From the NCBI GenBank assembly GCA_016124795.1, contig WGNB01000015.1, forward strand, positions 1-64,000: a stretch of 64,000 nt of DNA, written 5' to 3'. Below the pieces are notes generated by a model. It was given only the letters and a program-made list of their open reading frames with translations, had not been told where the DNA came from and made no database searches. How positions within the stretch are numbered: position 1 is the stretch's first letter; the number at the start of each line of letters is the position of its first letter. The DNA is from Rhodopseudomonas sp. (GTDB lineage Bacteria > Pseudomonadota > Alphaproteobacteria > Rhizobiales > Xanthobacteraceae). This document shows, piece after piece, positions 28,401 through 36,236 of the stretch. The position numbers were made by a program, and so were the translations under genes.

Positions 28401-29326
28401 CACGCCGCCTTGTCCAGCAAGCCGATGTCCTGCCAGTTTTGTTCCAGCGATGCGATAACCGCCGGCATGGCCTTGAAGTCCAGCGGTCGTGTCAATGTGA
28501 ACAGGCTGGCGCTGTTGACGATGGCGCTGGCGGCCCGGAAGTAGTCGGTTTTTTGACCCATTCGGTTGACGAGGTGCGGCCGGTAGGCATTTTGCCGCAA
28601 CGCCAGCGCGCCATCGATTGCGGCCTGTTGCTCGATGCCGGGGCGGTGCGGCGGCCGCGCTTCGCGTAGTATGTAGATCGCGGCGAGCGGCAGGGATTGG
28701 ACGAAGACGTCGTCCGGCGCGACATAATATTTTTCAAGACGACGTCGCACGCGGTCGCCGCGCCCAGCGGCCAGATCGAGTCGATCGATGGCCTGCGCCC
28801 ATAATTTAAGATGACGTCCTTCCGGGTGGACCGTCGGCGTGGCACCGGCGGTAATGGAAATCGCGCCGACGTCGTCCGCGACCACAGGAAAGCCGTGCTT
28901 CGCCAGAGCCGCCGCCATGGTTGACTTGCCGCTGCCGGATCGACCGCAAAACAGCACGGCCTTGCCGTTCACCCGCACGGCGCTGGCGTGCAAGACGATT
29001 TGTCCGCGTTGATGCAGAAGAATTCCGAATACGGTGCCGAGAATGAAAATCGGAATGTCGGTGGGGTCGCCATCGGTGTCCGGCGTGACCGTGATGTGAT
29101 GTCCATCGGTCAGTAGGAACCGCGCGATGCCGGGGATGGCCAGGAGAAATTGTTGGCCGGCGATCTGCCAGGTTGGCCCGTTGGCGGTCGCGTCGGATAG
29201 CGAAGTCGGCGTCGTACCAAGTTCGATGGTCACGTCGTGCGTGGGGGTGGCGCTAGTGGCCGCATTCAGTCCCGGCAACATGATGTCGCTGCCGACCGTC
29301 AGACCGCAGACACGATAGCGATGCAT
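28400..29326 (-). CDS. HPr-kinase-like kinase of the lasso cluster
   Basis: 308 residues. C-terminal P-loop domain with HASAV (His113), Walker A GRSGSGKST (128-136) and VVADDVGAI (Asp151-Asp152), the HprK pattern. The N-terminal half is the variable domain seen in HprK-like proteins of RiPP clusters. In paeninodin-type clusters such kinases phosphorylate the C-terminal Ser of the precursor; the precursor here also ends in Ser. ATG 29326 has GAGG 7 nt upstream. First gene of the leftward kinase-sulfotransferase-B1-B2 operon. Confidence 0.83.
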   Translation of the reverse strand: MHRYRVCGLTVGSDIMLPGLNAATSATPTHDVTIELGTTPTSLSDATANGPTWQIAGQQFLLAIPGIARFLLTDGHHITVTPDTDGDPTDIPIFILGTVFGILLHQRGQIVLHASAVRVNGKAVLFCGRSGSGKSTMAAALAKHGFPVVADDVGAISITAGATPTVHPEGRHLKLWAQAIDRLDLAAGRGDRVRRRLEKYYVAPDDVFVQSLPLAAIYILREARPPHRPGIEQQAAIDGALALRQNAYRPHLVNRMGQKTDYFRAASAIVNSASLFTLTRPLDFKAMPAVIASLEQNWQDIGLLDKAA

Positions 29327-29512
29327 TGCCGTCCTCGTTCGGCCGCGTCCGACGGCCAAGGCATGCGAGACCCTTTATGCGAGCATGTATCATACGGAAC
29401 AACCCGTCGAATTCAACGGTGCTTTGCCGGTCCTATCGGTATTGTTACGGTTTTCACCGTGCCTGACGATGGCGTCGTGGCGCGACTGCGTCGCCTATTT
29501 CGGAGCCCCACG

Positions 29513-30352
29513 ATGCCGGACGATCTGCAAGCGCTTCAGGCCGCCCTCACCGAACGATTCGGCGATGCCTTTTCCATCGATCCGGCGTGGCCGGGACTGG
29601 CTGAACTTGCCGCGATGGCTGGCCGTAGCGTTCGCCGACGCTTTACCGAAGCCGATGTTTCGCCCGAATTGCTGCGGCTGCTGTGCGGATGTGCGCTGTC
29701 GGCGCCGTCCAAAAGCGATCTGCAACAGGCGGACATTCTGATTCTGCGCGATCCCGGTCGGCGACGGGCGATAGCCGATCTTTTGCCTGACATGCCATGG
29801 GTGATCGAAGCGCCTGTCTTTCTGGTTTTTCTCGCCAACGGCCGGCGGCTGCCGGCCATTGCCGCCGCGCGCGGCAAACCGTTTCCGAACGATCATCTCG
29901 ATCTGTTCTTCAACGCGACCGTCGACGCCGCGATCGTTTTGGCGAGTTTCCTGCGCGCCGCCGATGCGGTCGGTCTGGGCTGCTGTCCGATCAGCGTTAT
30001 CCGTGACCACGCCGTGGTGGTCAGCGAATTGCTGGCGCTGCCGGATAAGGTCGTCCCGATTGCCGGCATGTGCGTCGGTTGGCCGGCCGAGCCGGGTGCG
30101 GTGATGCCGAGGTTGCCGCTGAGCTTGACGGTGCATGAAGAGCGATTCGACGACAGCGATTGGACCGCTGCTATCGACGCTTACGATCGTCGCCGCGCTG
30201 CCACTCGGCCTTATCGCCGGCAGCGTCAGGTGGCGCTTTTCGGGGAAGCGGCATTCTACGGCTGGTCCGAAGATAAAGCCCGCCAGTATGCCGATCCGGC
30301 GCGTGCCGATTTTGGCGCTTTCGTGCGCGGCAAGGGATTCTGCCTCGATTAA
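29513..30352 (+). CDS. Nitroreductase-family flavoprotein
   Basis: 279 residues. FMN-dependent nitroreductase/oxygen-insensitive reductase fold: MAGRSVRRRFTEADVSPELL, CALSAPSKSDLQQADILIL, FFNATVDAAIVLASFLRAADAVGLGCCP and PDKVVPIAGMCVGWP. Reduces nitro, quinone or flavin substrates with NAD(P)H. ATG 29513 has GGAG 7 nt upstream; a much longer upstream frame runs antisense to the kinase gene and is rejected. Divergent from the lasso kinase operon (186 bp gap); membership in the cluster is uncertain. Confidence 0.85.
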   Translation: MPDDLQALQAALTERFGDAFSIDPAWPGLAELAAMAGRSVRRRFTEADVSPELLRLLCGCALSAPSKSDLQQADILILRDPGRRRAIADLLPDMPWVIEAPVFLVFLANGRRLPAIAAARGKPFPNDHLDLFFNATVDAAIVLASFLRAADAVGLGCCPISVIRDHAVVVSELLALPDKVVPIAGMCVGWPAEPGAVMPRLPLSLTVHEERFDDSDWTAAIDAYDRRRAATRPYRRQRQVALFGEAAFYGWSEDKARQYADPARADFGAFVRGKGFCLD

Positions 30353-30430
30353 CTGCCCTTTGCCTGGATCGCAGGTGCGCCTATGTCACGCGGCGCGCCA
30401 ACGCAACCGCCGCGCCGACGACGGTCGGCG

Positions 30431-30655
30431 CTATTTCTTGCGGATGCGGAAGCTTTGCACGCCGTCGGCCTCGGTCTTGCCTTCCAGCGTGTCGCCGGTC
30501 TGACGCAGAAGATTGGGAATATCGATTGCCGCCAGCGGGTCGGTGCATTCCGCCACGATGATGTCGCCGGATTTCAGGCCGGACAGCTTCTTTTTCACCC
30601 GCAGCGTAGGCAAGGGGCATTTCAGCCCCCGCAGGTTCATGATCGTGTCGGTCAA
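30431..30655 (-). CDS. tusA: TusA-like sulfurtransferase
   Basis: 74 residues. Small sulfur-carrier of the TusA/SirA/YedF family with the signature RGLKCPLPTLRVKKKL; Cys13 carries the persulfide. It hands sulfur to tRNA thiolation or molybdenum cofactor and FDH maturation routes. TTG 30655 with GAGGAA 7 nt upstream gives the usual length; an ATG five codons inside would leave too little in front of the motif. Located next to MoeA-type genes and within reach of FdhD, which needs sulfur transfer. Confidence 0.88.
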   Translation of the reverse strand: MTDTIMNLRGLKCPLPTLRVKKKLSGLKSGDIIVAECTDPLAAIDIPNLLRQTGDTLEGKTEADGVQSFRIRKK

Positions 30656-30823
30656 GACTTGGTTCCTCACGATTGGGGGCGTGATTGTAGCGCCGGACGT
30701 GAGCCCGGAGCCTGTCGTCCGGGGCTTCTCACTCAAAGCCGCTGCCCGAGACTTGGCTCCTGCCGGGCGCTGTGTTGAGGTAGACTGACGACAATACCGG
30801 TTACAAGGTCAAGCGCGAAAATC

Positions 30824-31945
30824 ATGGCGGCGTCCGAGACGATACAAACGATTTCACGGTTGACGCCGCTCGTTGAGGTGCTGGCGCTGATCGATCTCAG
30901 GGTCAAGCCGGTGGCATCGCGTACACTCGACATCAGCGCGGCGGCCGGGCGCACCTTGGCGACCGATGCCTCGGCGACGTTGCGTCCGGCCGCGGCGCTG
31001 GCCTTGACCGACGGTTGGGCGGTCGCCGCCGAGCTGACGCTGGGCGCCAGTGACTATGCGCCGGTTGTGTTACCGCAAGCGCCGCGGCGAATTGAAGCTG
31101 GTGCGCCATTGCCGTCGGGTGCCGACAGTATCGCTCCGATTGATGCGATCCGCACGGGCGACGGTCTTGCCGAAGCGCTAACCCCAATCAATCCTGGCGA
31201 CGGTGTGTTGCCGCCCGGCGGCGATAGTGATCCGGGCATTCCATTGCGGCGCGCCGGCGAGCGTTTGCGCCTGACGGATCTCGCCGCCTTCGCCGCCGCC
31301 GGCAGGGCCCGCGTGACGGTGCGTGAGCCGCGCATTCGCGTGCTGCCGGTCCGCGACGATGCCATCATTGTCGCGGCGGCGCGACTGGTCGCCGGCGATA
31401 TCGACCGGCGTGGCGGCGTCGCAATGCTCGAGGCGGCAGGACGTGATATGGCCGACGTGCTGGCGGCCGATCATTCCGATGCGGTTGTCGTCATCGGCGG
31501 CACCGGTTCCGGCCGCAACGACGACAGCATTCAGATCGTCGCGCGCGACGGCGACCTGGCATTACACGGCATCGCGGTAACGCCGGGTGAAACCGCCGCT
31601 TTCGGCTTTATCGGGGCGCAACCGGTCTTGCTGTTGGCGGGTCGGGTCGACAGCGCGCTCGCGATCTGGCTGACCGTTGGCCGTCATGTTCAAGACCGGC
31701 TGGCCGGTGCACAGCGCGACGATGGCGATACGCTCGAAACAATGCCCTTGGCGCGCAAGGTGACCTCGACGGTCGGGTTGGTCGAAGTGGTGCCGGTGCG
31801 ATGTCACAACAATCAGGCGGAACCGTTGGCCAGCAAATACCTGTCGTTATCGTCGTTGACCCGCTCAGACGGCTGGATTCTGGTGCCGGCCGAGAGCGAA
31901 GGCTATTCCGTGGGCGCGCCGGTTTGGGTAAGGCCTTGGCCGTAA
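30824..31945 (+). CDS. Divergent MoeA-like molybdopterin-binding protein
   Basis: 373 residues, shorter and more divergent than MoeA. Recognisable remains: ALTDGWAVAAE (for MDGYA), GAPLPSGADSI, a MoCF-like segment AVVVIGGTGSGRNDDS and TPGETAAFGFIGAQPVLLLAG (for KPGKPxxFG). Several canonical MoeA residues are replaced, so metal insertion activity is doubtful; it may be a paralogue that binds cofactor or assists the MoeA fusion directly downstream (25 bp). Function inferred from family only. Confidence 0.72.
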   Translation: MAASETIQTISRLTPLVEVLALIDLRVKPVASRTLDISAAAGRTLATDASATLRPAAALALTDGWAVAAELTLGASDYAPVVLPQAPRRIEAGAPLPSGADSIAPIDAIRTGDGLAEALTPINPGDGVLPPGGDSDPGIPLRRAGERLRLTDLAAFAAAGRARVTVREPRIRVLPVRDDAIIVAAARLVAGDIDRRGGVAMLEAAGRDMADVLAADHSDAVVVIGGTGSGRNDDSIQIVARDGDLALHGIAVTPGETAAFGFIGAQPVLLLAGRVDSALAIWLTVGRHVQDRLAGAQRDDGDTLETMPLARKVTSTVGLVEVVPVRCHNNQAEPLASKYLSLSSLTRSDGWILVPAESEGYSVGAPVWVRPWP

Positions 31946-31970
31946 ATCCATTTTGAATGAGCATCGGTGA

Positions 31971-33962
31971 ATGAGTGAAGCCCGCAAGCCCGGCTCGGAT
32001 GCCGACATTGCCCTGATTGCCCGCGTGCGGGCGGCGGCACGCCAGGAACAGTTCCTCGACGTGGTTTCGGCCGAGGTTGCGCGCGCTCGTTTCGAAGGGC
32101 ATCTCGATCTCAAGCCGTTACTGGCCGAGACCGTTGCGCTGGCCGATGCGCTGACGCGCGTTCTTGCGCATGACATTATTGCTGAAGTCGACGCGCCACC
32201 CTTCGACCGCTCCAACGTCGATGGCTTTGCCTTGCGCGCCGTCGATACGCTCGGTGCCAGCCAGAGTGCGCCGAAGCTTTTCAAACTGAACGGCGAAGTG
32301 ATTGCTTGCGGCGATGCCCCGGCACTGGAAGTCGCGCCGGGCACCGCGACGACCATCGCGACTGGCGGCGTGATCCCGCGTGGCGCCGATGCCGTGGTGA
32401 TGGTCGAGCAGACCGAACTGATCGAGCAGGGCGAACCACGCATTGAACTGCGACGTGCGGCGACGCCCGGGCAATTCATTTCCTATGCCGGCTCTGATAT
32501 CGCGCGGGGCGAAACCTTACTACGTAAGGGAACACGCATCGGCTCACGCGAGATCGGCATGTTGGCGGCCTGCGGTCTGGCCTCGGTCGATGTTGTGCGT
32601 AAGCCGACGGTCGCGGTGATTTCGACTGGCGACGAACTGGTTGCGCTCGGCGCGCCGCTGAAGCCCGCCGGCATCTACGATAGCAACGGCGCGATCATTG
32701 CTGCTGCGGTCGCCGAGGCCGGCGGCGCGCCGGTGGCTTTTGGCGCCATTCCCGACGATGCGGCAGCGCTCGACAAGGCGGTGCGTGAGGCGCTGGCAAG
32801 CTGCGACATGGTGGTGCTGTCGGCCGGCACATCGAAAGGCGCAGGCGATCTGTCGCATGCCATTGTGTCGAAGCTCGGTGCGCCCGGCATTCTCGTGCAT
32901 GGCGTCGCGCTGAAGCCCGGCAAGCCGCTCTGCCTTGGCGTGGTCGGCAAGACGCCGCTGGTGGTGCTGCCGGGCTTTCCAACCTCGGCGATTTTCACCT
33001 TTCATGCCTTCGTCGCGCCGGTCATTCGTGCTTTCGCCGGTCTGCCGCCGGAAGCCGCGCAAACCGTTCAGGCCCGGGTGCCGGTGCGGATCGCGTCGGA
33101 ACTCGGCCGCAAGGAATTCGTCCTGGTGTCGCTGATCGAAAGCGAGGACGGGCCGATTGCCTTTCCGACCGGCAAAGGGTCGGGTTCCGTCACCAGTTTT
33201 TCGCAGGCCGATGGATTTCTCGAAATCGATGCGCTGGCGACCGCGCTCGACGCCAATAGCGAATCTCAGGTCACCCTGATCGGCAGCGCGGCGCATGCGC
33301 CCGATCTGGTGATCATGGGTAGCCATGATATCGCTCTCGATGTCGTTGTCGGGGCTCTGGCGGAGAAGGGCTTCTCGGCGCGCACGCTGGCTGTCGGCAG
33401 TCTTGGCGGCGTGGCAGCGGCGACCCGTGGCGAATGCGACATCGCCCCGGTGCATCTGATCGATCCGAAGACTGGCGACTATAACAAGCATCTGGTGACG
33501 CCGGCTTTGTCGCTGGTTCATGGCTGGCAACGGATGCAAGGTATATTGTTTCGTCCGGGCGACCGGCGGTTCGAAGGACGCGGTGCTGAAGATGCGATCA
33601 AGATTGTGCTGGCCGACGGCGATGCCTTGATGGTCAGTCGCAACGCCGGTTCCGGTACGCGGGTTCTGATCGACAAATTGCTGAACGGCGCGCGGCCGCC
33701 GGGTTATGCCAATCAGCCCAAGTCGCATAATGCGGTCGCGGCCTCGATTGCGCAGGGCCGCGCCGATTGGGGCGTCGCGATTGAACCGGTGGCGACGATG
33801 TACGGTCTCGGCTTTCTGCCGTTGGCGCCGGAACATTACGATTTTCTGGTGGTCGAGAGCCGGCGGGAAAGGCCCGCGGTGCAGGCCTTTTTGGCCGCAC
33901 TGCGCGACGAGACCACGCGCGCCGGAATCCGCGCGATCGGCATGCGCCCCGCCGAAGCCTGA
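31971..33962 (+). CDS. MoeA domain fused to a C-terminal periplasmic-binding-like domain
   Basis: 663 residues. Residues about 30-410 are MoeA (DRSNVDGFALRA, GGVIPRGADAVVMVEQTE, VISTGDELV, SAGTSKGAGDLSH, LKPGKPLCLGV, LPGFPTSAIF), which inserts molybdate or tungstate into adenylylated molybdopterin. Residues about 440-655 are a binding-protein-like domain (MGSHDIALDVVVGALAEKG, LGGVAAATRGECDIAPVHLI, RNAGSGTRVLIDKLL) found in COG1910-type fusions, possibly an oxyanion or ligand sensor. A related fusion occurs widely. No signal peptide, so it is cytosolic. Confidence 0.85.
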   Translation: MSEARKPGSDADIALIARVRAAARQEQFLDVVSAEVARARFEGHLDLKPLLAETVALADALTRVLAHDIIAEVDAPPFDRSNVDGFALRAVDTLGASQSAPKLFKLNGEVIACGDAPALEVAPGTATTIATGGVIPRGADAVVMVEQTELIEQGEPRIELRRAATPGQFISYAGSDIARGETLLRKGTRIGSREIGMLAACGLASVDVVRKPTVAVISTGDELVALGAPLKPAGIYDSNGAIIAAAVAEAGGAPVAFGAIPDDAAALDKAVREALASCDMVVLSAGTSKGAGDLSHAIVSKLGAPGILVHGVALKPGKPLCLGVVGKTPLVVLPGFPTSAIFTFHAFVAPVIRAFAGLPPEAAQTVQARVPVRIASELGRKEFVLVSLIESEDGPIAFPTGKGSGSVTSFSQADGFLEIDALATALDANSESQVTLIGSAAHAPDLVIMGSHDIALDVVVGALAEKGFSARTLAVGSLGGVAAATRGECDIAPVHLIDPKTGDYNKHLVTPALSLVHGWQRMQGILFRPGDRRFEGRGAEDAIKIVLADGDALMVSRNAGSGTRVLIDKLLNGARPPGYANQPKSHNAVAASIAQGRADWGVAIEPVATMYGLGFLPLAPEHYDFLVVESRRERPAVQAFLAALRDETTRAGIRAIGMRPAEA

Positions 33963-34015
33963 TTTCGGTGTATGATGCGTGGCGCATTGCCAATATTGGC
34001 GCCACGGAATTCCAC

Positions 34016-35299
34016 ATGACCTTCCGTATCAAGAGCCTGTCGGTCTTGTTGTTACTGTTCGCGGCTGGCTCCGCGCAGGCGCAATTGCGCGGCCACGGCG
34101 GGCCGGTGCGTGCTTTGGCGATTTCCGCCGACGGCAAGCAGGCCATTTCCGGCAGCTTCGATACATCGGCGATTCGCTGGTCGCTTGAACGCAATGTCGC
34201 CGATCAGGTATTGCGGTTCCATGACCAAGCGGTCAACGCGGTTGCTTACTTGAAGGACGGCCGCATTGTTACCGCCGGCGCTGATGGCAAGATCGCAATC
34301 TGGACGGCTGGCAAAGCGACGCCCGATAAAATCCTTGAAGGCCACAAGGGTCCCGTCGTCGCGCTCGCCGTGTCGCCGGACGGCGCGACATTGGCTTCCG
34401 GGTCGTGGGATCACACCATCCGGCTCTGGCCGGTTGCGGGTGGCGCAGCGCGCGTGCTGGAGGGTCATAGCCAGAACGTCAACGGCGTTGCTTTCACACC
34501 GGACGGCAAGGCGCTGGTCAGCGCAGGCTACGATACGACTTTGCGGATCTGGCTACTCGACGGCCAGGTCGCGACGGTGCGCAATCTGCCGACGCCGTTG
34601 AACGCAGTGGCGGTCGCGCCCAATGGTGAAATCGTAACCGCCGGCGCCGACGGCAAAGTCTATTTCCTTTCTGCCAAGGGCGAAGTCGAGGCCGAAGTTC
34701 AAGTCTCGGCCGCGCCGGTGATCGACCTTGCGTTATCGCCGGACGGCCAATGGATGGCCGCCGCCGGCATTCGCGGTTCGGTGGCGATCGTCGACCGCAA
34801 GGCGCGCACGCTGAAACATACGCTGGTCGGTCCCGGTCTGCCGGTCTGGTCGGTGGCTTTTTCTCCGGACGGCAAGACGATCCTGACCGGCGGCGCCGAC
34901 CGCATGATCCGGCGCTGGTCGGTGGTCAACGGCGAACCGCTCGACCGGGTGATCGCGCGCGCGCCGGACGATCCGCTGGCCGCCTATAAAGGCGATCCCG
35001 GCGCCGAAGTGTTTCGGGCTTGCATCGCTTGCCACACTTTATCGGCCGACGAAGGCAACAAGGCCGGGCCGAGCCTGCATCACATTTTCGGTCGCAAGAT
35101 CGCATCCTTGCCCGGGTATCAATATTCCGACGCGCTCAAGCGCATGAACATTGTCTGGACCCCGGAGACGGTGTCGAAAATGTTCGAGGTTGGGCCGATG
35201 CGCTATACGCCCGGCACCAAGATGCCGGAACAGACCATCGGCTCGGCACAGGACCGTCAGGCGCTGATGGAGTTCTTGAAAAAGGCGACGGTCAGGTAG
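34016..35299 (+). CDS. WD40 beta-propeller with C-terminal cytochrome c domain
   Basis: 427 residues. Signal peptide 1-22 (SLSVLLLLFAAGSAQA), then about seven WD40-type repeats (GHGGPVRALAISADGKQAIS, WDHTIRLW, ADRMIRRWS) to about 320, then a cytochrome c domain with CIACH (336-340) and axial Met403 (TPGTKMPE). Periplasmic electron carrier, or a haem protein docked by the propeller. Such fusions are known in rhizobia. ATG 34016 chosen for the signal peptide; an ATG 16 codons upstream would bury it. Ends 8 bp inside the convergent hydrolase gene. Confidence 0.88.
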   Translation: MTFRIKSLSVLLLLFAAGSAQAQLRGHGGPVRALAISADGKQAISGSFDTSAIRWSLERNVADQVLRFHDQAVNAVAYLKDGRIVTAGADGKIAIWTAGKATPDKILEGHKGPVVALAVSPDGATLASGSWDHTIRLWPVAGGAARVLEGHSQNVNGVAFTPDGKALVSAGYDTTLRIWLLDGQVATVRNLPTPLNAVAVAPNGEIVTAGADGKVYFLSAKGEVEAEVQVSAAPVIDLALSPDGQWMAAAGIRGSVAIVDRKARTLKHTLVGPGLPVWSVAFSPDGKTILTGGADRMIRRWSVVNGEPLDRVIARAPDDPLAAYKGDPGAEVFRACIACHTLSADEGNKAGPSLHHIFGRKIASLPGYQYSDALKRMNIVWTPETVSKMFEVGPMRYTPGTKMPEQTIGSAQDRQALMEFLKKATVR

Positions 35300-36185
35300 C
35301 CGCCAGTGTATCGAGTACGGCTTTGACGACGGCGTCCGGCGCTTCGGCCGGAATATTGTGACCGACGCGCTTGAGTCTGCGTTCCTCGGCCGGGCCGGTG
35401 AACTTGTCGCGATATCGCGTCCACATTTCCGGCACCACGCCGTTGGCGTCGCCTTGCAGCACAATGGTCGGCGCCGATATCGCCGGCTGCGCTGCTAGCC
35501 GGCGTTCGATCTCATCCAGTGCTGGATCGCCCGGCGCATTGCCGTAACGATGGCGATAGGACTGGATGGTGACGTCGACGAAATCCGGGTTGTCCCAGGA
35601 AGGCGCCGAGCGGGCGAAGGTGGTGTCGTCGAAGGCCCAATGCGGCGACCATAGCGACCACAACAGGCGAACCAAAGCGCGGCGGTTCTGCGTTAGCCCG
35701 GCACGACCGCGCTCGGTGTGGAAATAGAACTGATACCAGTAGCGCCATTCCTGTTCGGGATCGGCCGGTTTGTTGGCGTTCGGAATATCCTGAATGTTGT
35801 AGCCGTTCCCTGTCACCAGACCGCGGACGTAGTCCGGCCAGAGCGCGGCGACGATGCAGGCGGCTCGCCCGCCCCAGTCATAGCCGACCAGCATGGCGTT
35901 TTTCAGCGCCAGCGCGTCCATGAAATCTTTCAGGTCATGGCCGAGCGCGGCTTGCTGACCAGAGCGCGGCGTTTTGTCCGACAGGAACCGAGTCGCGCCA
36001 AAGCCACGCAGATAAGGCACAATGACGCGGCAGCCCTCGGTAACGAGCGGCGGGACAACCGCATCATAGACGCGCGGGTCGTAGGGCCAGCCATGCATCA
36101 GCAACACCGGCACGCCAGCGACCGGGCCGTCTTCCTCGTAGGCGATATCGAGCGTCGGAGTCTGGATGCGTCGGGTCGCCGTCAT
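35292..36185 (-). CDS. Alpha/beta hydrolase (epoxide-hydrolase/dehalogenase type)
   Basis: 297 residues. Oxyanion region HGWPYDP (31-37), nucleophile GYDWGG with Asp103 (an aspartate, not serine, as in epoxide hydrolases and haloacetate dehalogenases), and a late His in RVGHNIPAE. Likely hydrolyses an epoxide or carbon-halogen bond; the substrate is unproven. Convergent and overlapping by 8 bp with the WD40-cytochrome gene. Confidence 0.87.
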   Translation of the reverse strand: MTATRRIQTPTLDIAYEEDGPVAGVPVLLMHGWPYDPRVYDAVVPPLVTEGCRVIVPYLRGFGATRFLSDKTPRSGQQAALGHDLKDFMDALALKNAMLVGYDWGGRAACIVAALWPDYVRGLVTGNGYNIQDIPNANKPADPEQEWRYWYQFYFHTERGRAGLTQNRRALVRLLWSLWSPHWAFDDTTFARSAPSWDNPDFVDVTIQSYRHRYGNAPGDPALDEIERRLAAQPAISAPTIVLQGDANGVVPEMWTRYRDKFTGPAEERRLKRVGHNIPAEAPDAVVKAVLDTLAAT

Positions 36186-36236
36186 CGCATGTCCATGCTG
36201 CGCTGAAAGGGAGCGGAACCGCCGAAGCCAGAACGG

